A DNA stretch of 64,000 nucleotides from Ophthalmolycus amberensis (Eukaryota; Chordata; Actinopteri; Perciformes; Zoarcidae): NCBI GenBank assembly GCA_024529925.1, contig JAFEUB010001797.1, positions 1,782,501 to 1,846,500 on the forward strand, read 5' to 3'. Numbering within the stretch: the first letter of the stretch is position 1; every line of letters begins with the position of its first letter. Below the pieces are notes generated by a model. It did not search any database. It saw nothing but the letters and a program-made list of their open reading frames with translations, and was not told the origin of the DNA. Below are positions 40,436 through 54,397 of this stretch, in pieces. Both the position numbers and the translations under genes were made by a program.

Positions 40436-41159
40436 ATCAGGCCTGTGTCCCCTCCCCCTTTGAACACCTCATTTACCATCTCTGTGGCAACGTGCCGGGG
40501 GAACCGCCGACGTGCCCATCGAGTGCTCACATTCGATCGGGTCGTGGTGCCGGCTTAGCAATCAGATGGGCTAGAATTAGAACATCCGTCATTGGACCAA
40601 TGCGAGCAAACGGCCGCATGCGCCACTCCTCTGTGATGCCAAACATAAATACGCCGCAGACCTGCTCGTAAAAGAGTGAAGTGCAACATCCCTCGTGGAG
40701 ATAACTGTTACGTTTATAGCTGTTCCTGAGTAAGAGCCTTCTTAGTCAGTCTTCTAGCTCGGCTCTGAGTCTTTACTAGTTTAATAGCGGAGGTGAAGTA
40801 TCAACCGGAGGCGTCAGTTCTGCAAAATTTATCTGGATATCAGTTTAGGTGAATATATCTGGTGTGACTGAGCTTCATGGTTTCTCTCTCTTCACGTGTT
40901 CAAAAAAGAATTTAAAACGGGTGGTTTCAGACCAAATGCATGCCATGTAGCAGAAAGGTCTTTGTCGCATGTCGCCAAGCTCCCTCTCGCCATGTGTTTC
41001 CTGTCTGTCTCTAAACAGGCACTACCAAAATAAAGGCAAACTTCCTTTTAGAAACATAATCATATAGTCTGCTTGCTCAGAGTTATTCATTTTGGCAAAA
41101 GAAATGAATAGAACAAAAACATGGCGAGAAAACATAATCTTGCTAAAATATGAAAGTTG

Positions 41160-41249
41160 TAGAGCTGAAACGATTCGTCGATGAATTGGTTGGTCAATCG
41201 ACAGAAAATGTATCTGCAACAATCGATTCATGATCAATAATCAATGAAT
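41160..41249. repeat. Truncated teleost repeat (GCTGAAACGATT...CGATTCATGA type)
   Basis: AGAGCTGAAACGATTCGTCG followed by TTGGTCAATCGACAGAAAAT and AACAATCGATTCATGATCAA matches the left end of a ubiquitous fish repeat normally reading GCTGCAACGATTAGTCG. Only about 90 bp remain before the next repeat begins. Confidence 0.7.
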
Positions 41250-41604
41250 GGTCCAGTGTGTTTCAAGTGAGTGTACGGTGGAAGTTGCAGTTTATGCAGA
41301 AATAAATGCTGCAGCCCCTCAACACCAACGGCCCTGGAGACCAAAACAACGATGTCCGCCGGGGTTTCCGACCACGGTCAGGAATCCGAAGTAGGTTGGT
41401 TTGTCCGTTCTAGGCTTCTGTAGAAACACGGTGAACTCCCCTGAAGAGGATCTGCTCCGTACGTAGATGTAAATGGCTCGGTCTGATGTAACGAAGACAC
41501 AATATTCTTATTTCCAGGCGATTATACAGTAAAGAAAACATACTTATTAATAGTATATTCCATTTCTGCTAATAGATCGCCCTAAATGTTACACACTGTT
41601 CCTT
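41250..41604. mobile_element. Degenerate second copy of the TTAA-type MITE
   Basis: GGTCCAGTGTG at the left, and at the right TTTGTCCGTTCTAGGCTTCT, CGTAGATGTAAATGGCTC, TTCCATTTCTGCTAATAGAT and AAATGTTACACACTGTTCC, parallel the copy at 12398-12921. The flanking TTAA sites are lost and the left half is diverged. Confidence 0.7.
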
Positions 41605-43792
41605 CATGAGAGTGTAACAGGTATTTTTCACTCTTTTCTTGAAAGTTAACATGCAAAAGAAGACTGGTGTAGGAGTTTATTGTTGCTGCATCAGCAGGTC
41701 TTGCAGGTTACACGGAGCATAAACCCTCTTATAAATCTGATGTTTCTTATTATGTCAAAATGACACATCATTTGCGTTTGTGGTCCGTGTCAGTTTTTGT
41801 CTCTCTGCTCAAACTCACTTTCCAGCTACAGCAGGACGGCTTTTTTGGCAGAGAGAAGAAGAAGAAAAAAAGAAAAAGCTCCACTACACTATCCGCATTG
41901 TCCTAACCGCGACAATGAGGCTCTGCCCTGTAATTACATTCTATTTCTAAAACCATCCGTCTTTGCTCGCGGGGAGCTGACAGGCTAAAACATTAGCACG
42001 TTGTCAGCGGCTTCTCAGAATGCCGCAGCTCTCCGTTACACTCCATATTATCTCGCTCCGGCTTCCCAGATGGGGTTACCTCTCTGCAGCCCCGGGAGGA
42101 AGAGGAGGTGTTTTCCTGTTGCGCGGGGCCAGTTTAGCTCAGCCGTCACGGGGCCTCCTGGTTTTCTCACTGGGGGTCTGTTGAATTCTGGGTCACAGCC
42201 CGGCCCCAGGCAACCGCTGGCTCCGCTTTAGCCATTTCTGTGTCGTTTTAGCCCTCCCTTGACATTGTGGGTAATTTTTCTCCTTTTCATTCTGGCGACA
42301 ACCTGCTCTCTGTCGCCCCCCCCCTCCCCCACCTCACCGGCACTGCCTTTCAATCACTCTGTGAGCGACCGGTGCTGATAGCGTGGCGATCTCGCACTCA
42401 CACACCTCTGCATCACCTGTTCGTTATGCCGCCTCGACAGAAACGAGCTGCACGAAGTTTCCATTTTCCCCGGGCTATTTATTTAATGGGTACTGCAAAG
42501 GGACGCGAAAAATGGAAATCACGCTTCCGACCATGTCTTTAACCCCGGCTCCTCCCTGCCCGCCTTCCCGAACTGCATTCATTCTCATCCCCGAAGACCA
42601 TAAATCATTTCGGTAACTTGTTATTATAGCGCTTGTATTAATTCTCCAGGATGTTTAAAAAAAAATCCGATCCAATATTTAAAGCTTCTACATACGTAAA
42701 GGAGCATAATCTTCATCAAGAGGGAGCATTCACACGTGCTCATCTCTGCCCCTCTGCTTCTCCCGCGGTGACGGCGGAGGGTGCGAGCTCGCTGGTGTGG
42801 CCCCGCTGTGGCTTTGGCACGACGACGAGGAGAACGATGTCGATGGTGCCAGCCGCTTTGTATTCTGAGCCTGGGAGGAAAAGCATGGAGGGAGGGAGGG
42901 AGGGAGAAAATGAAATGGGGGGTAAGGCGGTAGACGGAGAGGAAGACATTGTAATCACTTTCACACTCCCCGATACTGCTGTCCGCCTGACGCTCGGCTC
43001 TTATCCCCAGCTCTTCTCTAGCCCCCTCTCTCTCCCAAAACCTCACTATCTGCCTCTCCTCTGCTTCCTCTTAGCAGGAACTTGAGCTCTCAGGATTTCT
43101 GCATGCATTGAATATGTGCAGCACCGTTTAGCTATCTCGTTAACTTCTACTCCAGCTTTAGACTCCTCGTGCTCCTAAAACATGGTTAACTGTCAAATAT
43201 GTGGCTTTCATAATGTTCCAGCTATCGGATTTCATTTGGAAATGACGGCCTCTTGCCCTCTGCCGCTTGTAGGTCCTGAAACAAAGTACTGTAAAAAAAT
43301 TAAATAAAACTGGAATGCAATTCAACATGATGGCAGCTGAAACTGACACCGGCTCTCTCGGCTGCCATGAGGCAGTCGGCGGCGTCTGAGAGTAAAATAC
43401 AATGAAGTTCTGAGTTCACGGCGAGGAGATCTGCCAAGCCCGTCTGCTGGCTGAGACGCTACCTGACTAATTTTGGCTTCGATGTACGCTTGTGTTTGAA
43501 CAGGACAATGACTCCCTTTCAGAAGTCGTTCTATTTTAGAAAAATCCCAGGCGGTTTACAGTCAGAGCTCTCAGAAGTACGCCAGCAAGCGGCTCTCAAC
43601 CTGTCAAGTTGCTACTTTTACAGTACGGTTATGATTATGAGTGCATTTATATGCATACCTGTGCTTTGCTTCTCAGATGGAAATATTGTTGTGAGATTAA
43701 AGCAGATATTCAGATTTGGCTTTTGAGGATGACACCTCCACGAGATTTCAGTCTTGTGGAAATGTGCACAGACTAATGTATAATGTAGCAGC

Positions 43793-43827
<35 letters not shown>

Positions 43828-43959
43828 CAGTCATGCCACCACATCCAGATCTTCCTCAGCCTTCCTTAAATCCTCCTTTTTCAAACTCCTCTGGATTGAA
43901 TCCCCAAAATATATCTTTTTCTAGTTAAAAAAATATGGCTGGTAATATTATATATTCGT
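41605..43959. other. Intron sequence, no gene seen
   Basis: Mixed composition. Contains a (GGGA)n patch at 42890-42905 and a CA array at 43794-43825. Open frames of 140-144 codons overlap on both strands at 42624-43085, with Pro/Arg/Ser-rich low-complexity translations and no domain, so I read them as chance. Confidence 0.45.
43794..43825. repeat. (CA)16 microsatellite
   Basis: Uninterrupted CA array. Confidence 0.97.
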
Positions 43960-43984
43960 CTTATTGTCATAATCCCCGCTGCTG

Positions 43985-44391
43985 TCAGGCTGCACAACAA
44001 ACTGCACAACAAACTGCTCTCGGTGGACCACTAACACTTGAACACTTGAACACGAACACTTTGCACACTCTGAACACTTTAATTCATTCACCTGGTGCAA
44101 TATCTTATCTAATCCGTGCAATATCCAATATGTTTTAAGTATTTACCTGATCCGCCTGTATATTCTGTATATTCTGTAGATTCTGTATATACTGGCATAT
44201 TTAGTATATCTAATACTCTTCTTTACTGTCTTATTTTATTACTGTTCTACTGTTTACTGTTTAGTTTATTATATTACTTGATTTTTATCTTTTATTTTAT
44301 TGCTGTGAGCAATGCTGCTGTAATCCTGTAATTTCCCCACTGAGGGACTAATAAAGGATTATCTTATCTTATCTTATCTTATCTTATCTTA
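43985..44391 (+). mobile_element. 3' end of a non-LTR retrotransposon (LINE) with (TTATC)n tail
   Basis: TGCACAACAAAC tandem units, ACACTTGAACACTTGAACAC and TGTATATTCTGTATATTCTG lead to ATTTCCCCACTGAGGGACTA, then ATAAAGGATTATC and a TTATC pentamer tail at about 44360-44391. That closing sequence is a standard fish LINE 3' terminus. The copy is 5'-truncated, with no reverse transcriptase in the window. Confidence 0.75.
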
Positions 44392-44569
44392 TAAAATTCC
44401 AGGAAAAGACTAAAAGCAACAATGAATTGATCCTATAAAAAGTTTTTCATCTGTGTTATAGTCCTCCATTGTTGCTCAAAGTCTGTTAAACACACATATA
44501 TGCAACGTACCCTCTTTATGATATCTTTGCTCATTTGCTGTGCGTCCTTTTAAGAATGTCCAGCAACAA

Positions 44570-44900
44570 TTTTTCACTTGTTGCGATGCAGTCCTTTCAA
44601 AATAAAGTTCCGCCTGCACAGGAAACAACTTATTTAGGTTTAGGAAAAGATTGTAGTTTGTTTTTTAAATAACTACAGAAGTGGTGATTCTTAAGAATGG
44701 AAGTGACAAATAAATCAACGTTGACTTCTCACACGGGACACACGGGACCCCCCCATCCATCCCAACCTTCTCCATACGCAGAGTTTTGTCGCTCTTCGTA
44801 CTTCCTGTTTCACCATTACGTGGATTATGTAAGAATCAACTTTGCTGGATATATACGGTGTATTACATTCAGTGTATGGTAACAGCCTGATCTATGAGCC
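44570..44900. repeat. Teleost dispersed repeat (GTTTAGGAAAAGAT type)
   Basis: AAAATAAAGTTCCGCCTGCA, TTATTTAGGTTTAGGAAAAG, GGAAGTGACAAATAAATCAA, GTACTTCCTGTTTCACCATT and ATATATACGGTGTATTACAT follow the order of a repeat I recall from perciform genomes. Boundaries are approximate. Confidence 0.55.
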
Positions 44901-47900
44901 ACACAGTTTATCTGGAATCAATCCTACATACGCCGCCCTGCTGCCATAAACTATCGTGTGCCGCAGCTGAAAATAGTCCCCAAGAAATGCCAGATTTTTT
45001 TCTGTTTCACGTCTTTGAAAGAAACCAAATGAGGCTTGGAACGGAGTGCCACAGACAGCATGGGGGAGTCAGGAAGTATTGAGGGACTTTTCATGGAATT
45101 TGCTGACAAAAGAACATATGTGCAGCCTTATCTTTACTGCGAACGACTGGGGAGACGTCTTAAACGCTCCTCCCTTTAGGTGACCCTCACACTGACATCT
45201 TTACAGGAGCTCCGTACTGGACACTAGTGGACCGTTCTGGTGAAACACAAGCATTAGCGACTCCTGCCGCAGTGCCTCTTAGGGTATAATGGAAAACAGA
45301 TGCAGCGTAAAACCAGTGAGAGTTAAAAGCAACTCAGGATTTTAAATAAGCTGTGATTCATCGTTGCCCCCCCTCCTCTGTCTCAGGGTGTTTACAGAAG
45401 GATAGGTTCATGGAGCAACGTTTGATCAGGACACACGCGTAAACGATGGCGGACGCTGCTGCATGAATAATGCCGTATTGTATCGATGAGCTTAATGCAT
45501 TTTCAAGGTGTGGCCAAACTTTTGAACTGCCTTTTTAAAGCATTCCCGAGAGTTTTATGACCAAACGCTTTCGTGTACATAAGACGAGCTCTTGAATCTG
45601 CTGACGTTTCGTTGACGATAATGAAACCTTCGTCTCTGTCTTTAACGAGACTGTTTAATAAGCCGCCGATCGGACGACGTATCAGATCACAGAAGAAGAG
45701 CTGAGGGATACGGCAGAGCGGATTACAAAACACCACCACGTCCTTGTGGGGCTGTTTCCTTGATGAAAGATCCCCCCCCAAAAAAATCTATAAGGAGAAA
45801 GATGAAAGTGCAGCGCACCAACAAACACAAGAGGTGGAACATTTGGGTGTTTTCCCCCCCAATAAAAAGAGAAAATGTCAAATGGTTTAAGTGTTTGCCG
45901 AGGAGGAATGCTGGTGCCAGTGTCTCTCAGTCTACAAAGAGGGAACTGGGGAAAGGATTGTCTTTCTGCCAGCCCATCATTTCATGTTCACTAGAAGGAT
46001 GTGAAGCTGGGCTTTAGTTATCAGACGTTAGCCTTCACATTTTTAAATCACAAGCTTTTATGTCTCCCCCCCCCCCCGAGCTCTAATAGTTGAGTCGCTG
46101 CCCGTCTTACAGTGGAGGCACACACATGCAGGCGGGATCTGTGCCAGCAGAAATGTGGCTCATAACAGATATCTGTTTAGCGACCGTCTATGTGGCATAT
46201 TCAGCAGACTGAAATGTTTATATTGAATGTTTCAGCAGCTTGAAAATCACCATGGTAATGGTCCCAAAGACAAAAGCCCTCGCCTTTTGTCGAGGGTAAT
46301 TATCGCAGAGCTGTCCCCTCAAAGCCTTCCATTTGGCTCTGAACAATTTCACATTTAATTTAGCTCGCATGCATTTGACACAGTGCTTCATAAAAAAAGA
46401 AACTGTATTCAAATCAGGCTTGAATGTAGAGTCTAAATACCCATTGAAATGGTTTCCGTTTGAGGCAAGTGGCTCATTTTTCTCCCTCGGATTATTTCCA
46501 CGCTAGAAACTATAGAGAAAAGGATAAGGAGGGCTGTAGAAACACCACTTGGAATTTCCTAATGAAGCCACCTTCAGTATGTAAGCGAACATTCAAGGAG
46601 CACAATACCTTGAAAATGAGCTTCAGCATTAAGCCCAAGTTAAGGTGTCTTATCTCCCACAAGCTGTTGAGACCCTAAAAACTGACTTGGCAGAAAGAAA
46701 AAAACGGCATTGAGCCGCTGCCCAAGCCGATCCCGCCGAAGTGTCATCTCCACGCACTCTGCCTCAAACTCCATGTAACTCTGAACAAGTGGGTCAGAGA
46801 AATATGAAAAAGTAATGTGCGCGCCGTGTCTGAGAGTCCTCCTCGAAGGATACATACACCCCGTGCATACAACCCAGAGCTGCTGTTACGGGTTATATTT
46901 CGTGGTTATAGTAATTGTGAAACGTGAATCACCAAATGCAAAATATAGCCTCGTCTCAGCTGGCTCGCTTTCAGTTTGTGTGGGTTTTTCCAGACTCTCC
47001 AGGCAATGATCAGAATCGGTTCTCAGCTAACTCGGACACGGGCACGTTTTACACCTGCCGTTGAAATGCATCTCGGCCGATCACATGTCGATGTAATTGC
47101 ACCCATCCGTGTGAAAATCCAGGTGTAAAAGCATTGTGGACTGATTCAAATTCAATTGCTCAAACCACCTGGGGAAGTGTAAAATTGTACAATTTCTCCA
47201 AGCCACATGTGTATTTTTACTCAAATCACTGTATCACCATCAATGTTACAGATAATTTGTGCAAAGTTTTGACAGAAATTTAGAGAAAATAAACACCCTC
47301 CGGCTGCAGGAGACCTATATAGACTCAGAACCAGGGAATACATGCTTTTATATAATTCCTACATTACCTACGACACACGGCAGTTAGAGTTGGTCGGCAA
47401 TTTGTAAGTAGCACAACCTTTTTGTTTTTAAGCCACAGTAACAACCTGGCTTCAGGGACGGCAACTCAGTTGCCGTCACTCAGTTGGTCGCTCCGTGCTT
47501 CACTTCAGACTGAAATATCTTTCCATGGCTTTCCATGAAATGTTGTACCGACGGTTCATGCTCCCCAGAGGAAGAAGCTTACAAGCTTGGTGATCCCCTC
47601 CTGCGCCAGCATGAGGTTGACATCGACATCGAATGGATTCCAATGAGTTTTTTGTGCGGACATTCAAATGTCCCTCCGGAATGCACCAATTGGATATTTT
47701 CAGTCCCGATACCAAGAAGCGATTATGTCTTTATACTATTGCACTGAGTTCATTGTTGTGCGCCAATCACCAAGTCAAATTCCTTGTATGTTTGAACATA
47801 CTTGGCAAAAAAATTCTGATTTTGATTTTGATAGCCGAACTCTTTGAGTCAGTATCGGACTAATAAGGTTGAATTGTAATAACAATGGTGATTCCCTAAC

Positions 47901-50744
47901 TTTTTTATTTGGCGCTGTCATAAAGTCAAATCTTAAATTTGTTCATTACTTTTGTTTACGCACAAATGTCTGCAAAGTCATTGTGTTTAGTGATCATTAA
48001 ACACATCTTGTTGTGCTTTAATTAAAGCTACAGTGGGGGGAAAGTATCCACTTGTATAAAATGCCAGTTGACAATTGGGTATTTCTGTCTGCGCCTGTTT
48101 CCTTTCTTCTATTTTAGGTCTCTCTTTCTCTCTCTGCCCCTCGTCTCTCTCACCCATCTCACCCACTCCACACCTCACCCCCTTGTCCTCTCTGCTGATA
48201 TGCAGTCTGGATCTGCTCGCTGACGTCTAAAAGGCCTCAGACGGCTTGGAAGCTTCCTGCAGCCTCTCTGCCTCCCTCCCTCCCTCTCCCACCACAGTTA
48301 GAGAGGGTGAATAATTCACAAGCGCGTTGCCATAAAGATAAAGCTTACTTTTTCCACCCTCGTGCAATAAACCCGGGAACATCCACTCGGCACCAAGGAG
48401 GAAGAATAGAAGTATTCTGTTAAAAATACTGCTGATAAATTTATAACAACATACTGCAAAGCTAACTCTATAAATCTTTTACTAAATCGCATACCCGTTG
48501 TATGGAAAAGGGGAAAAAAAGGAGGGAAAACGCAGTGGTAAGGCGAGTGTCCATCAGGGAGATTTATTTATACAAGAAAAAAAACCTTTTTACTATGGTG
48601 TATGATATCATATTATTATTGTACTCTATTTATAATCAAGTTCACTCAGAAAAAAATCGCATATAGGTCTGATTTATTTTGTTCTTTCCAGACATTATTT
48701 ATGAGGACTCTAATATTTGAGCCTATGTGGAAAAAGCAGACATTTTTCAACCGTGATGAATGACGATGGTAACGGGCAACAGGCCAGCACTAGTTCTCAA
48801 GTAGTGTTTGAGGCTAGAAAATAGTGTTTAAATGCTTTCATCAGCTAAAAGCCAATGTGACTGAATCTTAAGGTAAGTGAGAATAAGCAAACACAACTTT
48901 GTGGGGCTTTGTAACTTTTCCCTAAGCTCTTGTGTTGTAGATTAACTTTCCGTTCTAGTTTTTCCCTCCATCTCGGTTTAAGGGAGGACAGCAGGCTTCC
49001 TCCATCCTCCACAAAGCTTCCCACTTGTCTCTGTCTTTTAATATCAGCGGGAAGTTTTTTAACAAAGTTGTTTTATTAACGACACTGAGGTTTAACTTGA
49101 AACACGTTTTTCCATTTGCATTCTAATTTCCTGCTCTCCTGCCAGACTGAACCACCACAAGCTTTAGAAACCCACTCACATCCCTTTTTCGTCTAATTTG
49201 AAACTCGCCCAATCATCAATCTGACAACGAATTTCCTGTTATTAAAAAGCTGACATTTTCAAAGTTTTTCTTCCGCAGTGACATTGTTATCTTATGTGTC
49301 CCCAGTGTCGTGCTGGGTTTCTCTCCTTTCCCACTAACCCTTTATCAAAAGCATGTCGTTTCCCAGGGGAAAACAGTAGACCGGCCTCCCTTGTTGTTTT
49401 CCAAGAATAGATGACTCTCTTATCTAGTAATTGTATGTCTCTCAAAATTGCTTCCGACCCTCTACAGTTCCCATGCACCACTCTGATTCCACTCTTTATT
49501 CCAAGAGCCCACCTTGGATAAATGTCTACTTAACTCCAAGTGCAAATTGCTTGAGAATTTACTTTTGCTTCGCAAAGAAATAATTAGTTTCTTTAAGAAG
49601 GTTTTTTTAGGTATTTATGGCATCCGTTAGCTTCCTTATGTATTCAAATCCTCATATTCACATTGACCGTTAGTCACACAATAACACTAACTAACTAACC
49701 GATCGAGGCAGCGGTAGAGCAGCGACTCCCGTGTTCTGCGAGCTACTTTTTTTTGCTACTCCCGTCCACAGCTGCTTTATCTTGCGTCAAACAGCCCATT
49801 TATATGACGAACTGAAGCCGTTATAACGTTCTTCTCAAAGCCACCAGACTTCATTACCAAGAACAGTAATTTAAACATGCAGAACACGCGAGTATACATA
49901 CAACCACACGTCAAACAATCCCACAGATTTTCGAAACTAAGCACAGCTAACATTGACTCAGCTGCTGCTGGTGTTCACATTATTCATAATCTTATTGATT
50001 TGCTTATTGTGGTAACATACGTCACTGCCTTTTGCTAACGGCTGAGTGGGCGTGACTACAGATGGAGTCGTATGATGAAGATGGAGTCGGCCGTTTACAA
50101 AGCAGGACTCCAGCTATTTTTTGGGACAATGTCCCCTTCTTCACCGTATAGAATTATGTCCATTGCTGAACTCTAAAGCTGCTTATGACCTGGGAGTTCA
50201 TCATGGAAAGGAAACCTGAAACGGTCGAGGTTGCATCAAAATAGTTTGAGTACACAAGATGATTCGTAGGTAATGCTTTGATGTTTCTTTTTTGGATTGG
50301 ACCAATAAGCCACAAATGAACCTAGACATGCGAAGCGTCCCTACTATGTCCATATATGTAGTTTCATGTAAAGAAAAGTCAGAATTTGGTCAGAATTGAT
50401 CAGTGTGATGAAAACTAATGAGGCTCCCATGAGAAATTTGAGGTTTTCCTCTAAAACAGGGCTCTCTACTTGCGTACCAAGCGCAGCTGAGAGCGTGCAA
50501 GCTTTCATTAGGATCAAAAGCAACAACAGGTGATTTCAATGATTGAACCAGGGAGGGAAATCACAACATGTACGGCCTTCTGTGGGAATGAAATCCTGCC
50601 CCGTCTGCCCTTTTTGTAATTAGTCCCAACAACAAAAAAACTCAAGACACTCTATTCTGTTACTGAAGCTTTGCGATTCAGATGACAGTGATCCTGTGTA
50701 GTCGTGTGGGAGGAGTACTTAACTGTCCAGGAGAGAAGGGGGGA
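44901..50744. other. Intron sequence, no gene seen
   Basis: Mixed DNA. A 92-codon minus-strand frame at 45503-45781 is discussed as a finding. There is a 12-C run at 46066-46077 and a 10-bp-arm palindrome at 47457-47477. No further recognised repeat or exon. Confidence 0.45.
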
Positions 50745-50763
50745 GGGGGGGGGGGGGGGGGGG
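50745..50763. repeat. 19-base G homopolymer
   Basis: Uninterrupted G run, preceded one base earlier by six more Gs. Confidence 0.9.
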
Positions 50764-51470
50764 CAGGATTTAGAGCTGTAAAGTGCAGGTGTGCAGGCAA
50801 AAGTGACACAGTGCATGAGGATCCAGTGGAGGGGAAAGAAATGGTCAGGCTGGCTGATCCTGGAGGACTGAGACTGTCGGGATCATAAAACGGACGATTA
50901 TCCGGGCTGGGACCGACTGCTGCTGCCGGGGAGCTCACACCTGTCATCCCGGCATTATGAAGTGGATCTCAGATGATGATGGAGGCCACATTGCACTGGC
51001 CACCCTTAAAAAATGTGAATTAGCACACGTGTTATTTTGTCATTCATTAGTGTTTTCCATGGAAAACCCCCGAGTACAGTCGGCTGTCTGTGCAGCAGCG
51101 CTGTCTGCGATTGCGGCCTGCGGGGCAGGTGTTGTTGCACGAGGCTCGCAGAGCAGTAAAGCCCCGAGCTCAGAGAGGTGGGCTTTCACCTCACCGCCCA
51201 GCAGCCATCACTCTAAATCACCCCCCCTCCTCCTCCTTCCTTCTCATCTCTCTTTGACCTCCACTAGCATCCACTGACCTGGAAAATATCGGGTGAGTCC
51301 AAGCCACCGAGAGCGGCGCTGGCCTTTGCTTCGCCTGCAAACGGCAGAAATATTGAGCCAATTACAAGATTATTATCTGGTGGTGGTGGCGGCAGGGGAA
51401 CACTGTGGGGAGTGTAGTTATGCCTGCCAGGGCTCCCTGCTGGAGGAGGGAAAATGGATCAAAGGCTTGT

Positions 51471-51484
51471 GGGGGGGGGGGGGG
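51471..51484. repeat. 14-base G homopolymer
   Basis: Uninterrupted G run. Confidence 0.9.
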
Positions 51485-54397
51485 TGGGAGTGGACAGCAC
51501 TCATGCCCACTTGCCTCTATGTCTTTACAATTCCCGTCAATTGACAGACATTGGCCCGGATCCAAGCCACTTTCTGAAAGGCCCGGGATAACACCAAGAA
51601 GTGGCCCGTTCAGAGCCGATCACTCGTTAGCTTTTCCCTAATTCATATGTCATGTTGTCATATTATGCGTGCACCCGATTTACAGTAAATAAGAGCTCAT
51701 GGCGCATTCAGACTTTTTTCTGGCATTCATACAGCAGGCAGACATGAGTCACAGCCTGAATACGAGAGCAGAGTTGAGTTAGTTTGCGAGTAAAATTTCA
51801 CTCAGTAGGGAAACGAAAGCAGTGATGCGTCAGGCCCTTTATTCCAAAGTGGTTGCTTTGTAGATGAGCCTACAAAGGACACATTGAGTGATGTACTGCA
51901 CATTACTGTGTACATTGGAGTTGGGTTTTTTAAATAGGGAATAGAGCTGCCTGAATGAGTCCTGGCATCCTTCACGAGCTAGTTAGTTCCATATGAGAGG
52001 AATGACGTACAATTACAGCATGTGTTCTGTTCTGTCGTGTACACAAGCTGTTTGTTATGTTCGAAACTTCTTCGTCACCCGAAATGTCTTTCGTCTTCTT
52101 ACTCTCTGCAATACTCAAATGTACGTGCCAAAGCAGTGACTTTGATTTAAAGGCGGGCCGGGGTTCATGTGCCGTGTTTCTTATTTGGGTTTTGGGTCTG
52201 TGTCTTGTTTCGTGAGTGGATCCCGCTGCCTGTGTTTCATGCCTCAGTGTGCTCAGGGAGTCGTATTTTAGCAGCACGATGAAGACATCAAAGCCGGTTC
52301 TGGAGCTGCAGTAAATATCAAGCACTTGGACAGCTTGTCATCTGTTACGTCACCTACCCTGCCAATAAAGTTTCATTAGAACGCGCTGCATGCGTCTCCT
52401 GCAGAATGGAAAGAAATGACCCCAGTGTGGTTCACTTACTGTAGATCTGTGAAAAGGGTTTCTTGCTCCTTCGTCCAACTAAAAACTTAAACGTCTTTTA
52501 CCTCTAAAACATTGGTGTGGTCGTAGTCATGGAAAAAATTAATCAACAATATGATTTGTTTGGAAATAAATGTCAAAAATTGTCCAGGTTCCAACTCAAA
52601 TCTCACGATTAGCTTTAGGGGTCTTAACATTTTGGAACCAATCCAAAGCAAGCCCTTTCTAAAACTACACGAATAGGACATGCATGTCGGACCTGATCAA
52701 AGGATAATTGCACTTAAATCAAAATGTGGTGGACCCGAACACCGCACACACTACCTGATTAGACTGGCCTGGGTCTCGGGTCAGGTCATAGATACTAGGA
52801 ACCACGTGGACTTTAATTTAACTAGATTTACCAAAAAATGTCTTTACGTTTTCGACTTTTGCTTGGACAAAATTAATAATTAATTAAATTAATAATTAAT
52901 AATTAATAATTTGAAGACTTGGGTCCAGAGAGCTCGTTATTTACACACATTTTGGACTCTCTTTTAATTAAAGGTGAAGTGTGCCGCAGTCACACATCAA
53001 AGTCTGTTTTTGGGAGCACCGTTGCATAATTGAAAAGAGCCTACGCTGATGAGTCTGATTAAATTGCCTCAAGTAACGTGAAAGTACACGTTTGAAAATG
53101 AAAGAATCTGCAGGTGTGGAGGGCACTCTTCATCTCTTCCTTGAGGCTAAAGGCTGGAGGCTGCATTAGCTGCTGCTAACATAACCCAAATCTCTGGAGG
53201 AGGAGGAGAACGAGTGGAATATGAATTTGATAGCTCTGCTGCATCTTTTTTTTTATTGTTGCGAGTCCAATTACATTATAGAAGTGCAATGCTCGATCGA
53301 GAATAAATAATAACTAGTTAATAATTAGTGTATAAATGTTTAGATGTAATCTGCCTAATGAACAGAACTAAATGACGTTTAATCAGTATCTGTTTCCTAA
53401 GGCTGCACTCCACAGATGAACCTGAAACCATTCTCCCAATAACTAGTAATATTTGCATCAGCCTGGATACATGAGCCACTTTATGACTTATGACCGTGCT
53501 TGGACTCCCAAACATGGCCGTCTTCATGTTGCACACCATACCACATACCTCACTGACCCTGGAAATCCCCCCGGAGTGGCCTCGCACCGACACACCACCG
53601 CCGTGAGTGCATCGACCGCAGAACAAGCTCGACGCACGCCATCAAATATGGATGCTTCCTTTCGTACGGGCTCGTCTCTTTCTTTCATAAAACCATAATG
53701 TTCTCTTCTTGCATCCTAAAGTTGCGGTACTGCACGGGCTGTTTCTGAACTCTAGCGGATCCCAAATCAGCATTTTGCTGGCATCGCCCGGGAGGCGCTC
53801 AGGAAGACTCCCTCTCCCCTATCGATGATTAGTCTCTGTGTTCTTTATTATCGACGTGTCAGCTTAGCAGACATTGCAGTCTCCGGTGGCGTCGGGTTTG
53901 TTTTAAAGCACCACCATACAGCCTCACTCGGGGCTCTTGGGGGCGATGGGGCATCAGCTAATGTGAGAGGAAAGGAGCCTTGTCCATGTTGCTCTCTACA
54001 CGGCTGTAGCAGAGGTCGCCGACACTGAGAGGACTCCGGAGGTCAGGCGGATGTCGAGACATCAGTGCACCTGTGTTGCGGCTCTTGCACTTATCGACCG
54101 TTTCCTGCGGGTCCCCCCTTGTGCTGACCTCGTGATCCGTTCCTCGCAGAGGAGGGCCACTCAGCCACACACTGCATGGGTGTGTTTTGACATTGGCCTG
54201 AAGGTATTGACTTATGGCTTTTAGATCTGTTTCACTTCATACGTTGAGCTCAACCGGCAGCTTTTTATAGAACCACGAGGAAAGCTGGTGACTCTTCAGC
54301 AGTTTGGGATTCCTCCTCTGACATGGTTTCATTGTCATAACTGTTGTTCCATATCGTCTCCTTAAAAGAGTGTCAAAAATATCATGTTGGAGTGTTG
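51485..54397. other. Intron sequence, no gene seen
   Basis: Includes an AT-only patch of TTAATAA units at about 52870-52911 and an octamer word at 53451-53458. No exon is recognisable. Confidence 0.5.

Larger units (their letters stand above)
37414..41159. other. Intron sequence, no gene seen
   Basis: Complex DNA with candidate enhancers at 38235-38345, 40035-40135 and 40255-40435, a short CA array near 39462-39484 and a 13-C run at 39684-39696. No exon is recognisable. Confidence 0.5.

Noticed and set aside
42624..43085. Overlapping 140- and 144-codon frames on opposite strands
   Set aside because: Mutually antisense, compositionally biased (Ser/Pro/Arg; a GGGA patch) and lacking any domain.
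49700..49745. GCAGCGGTAGAGCAGCGACT resembling a tRNA or SINE head
   Set aside because: No B box at the expected distance and no foldable acceptor stem by eye.
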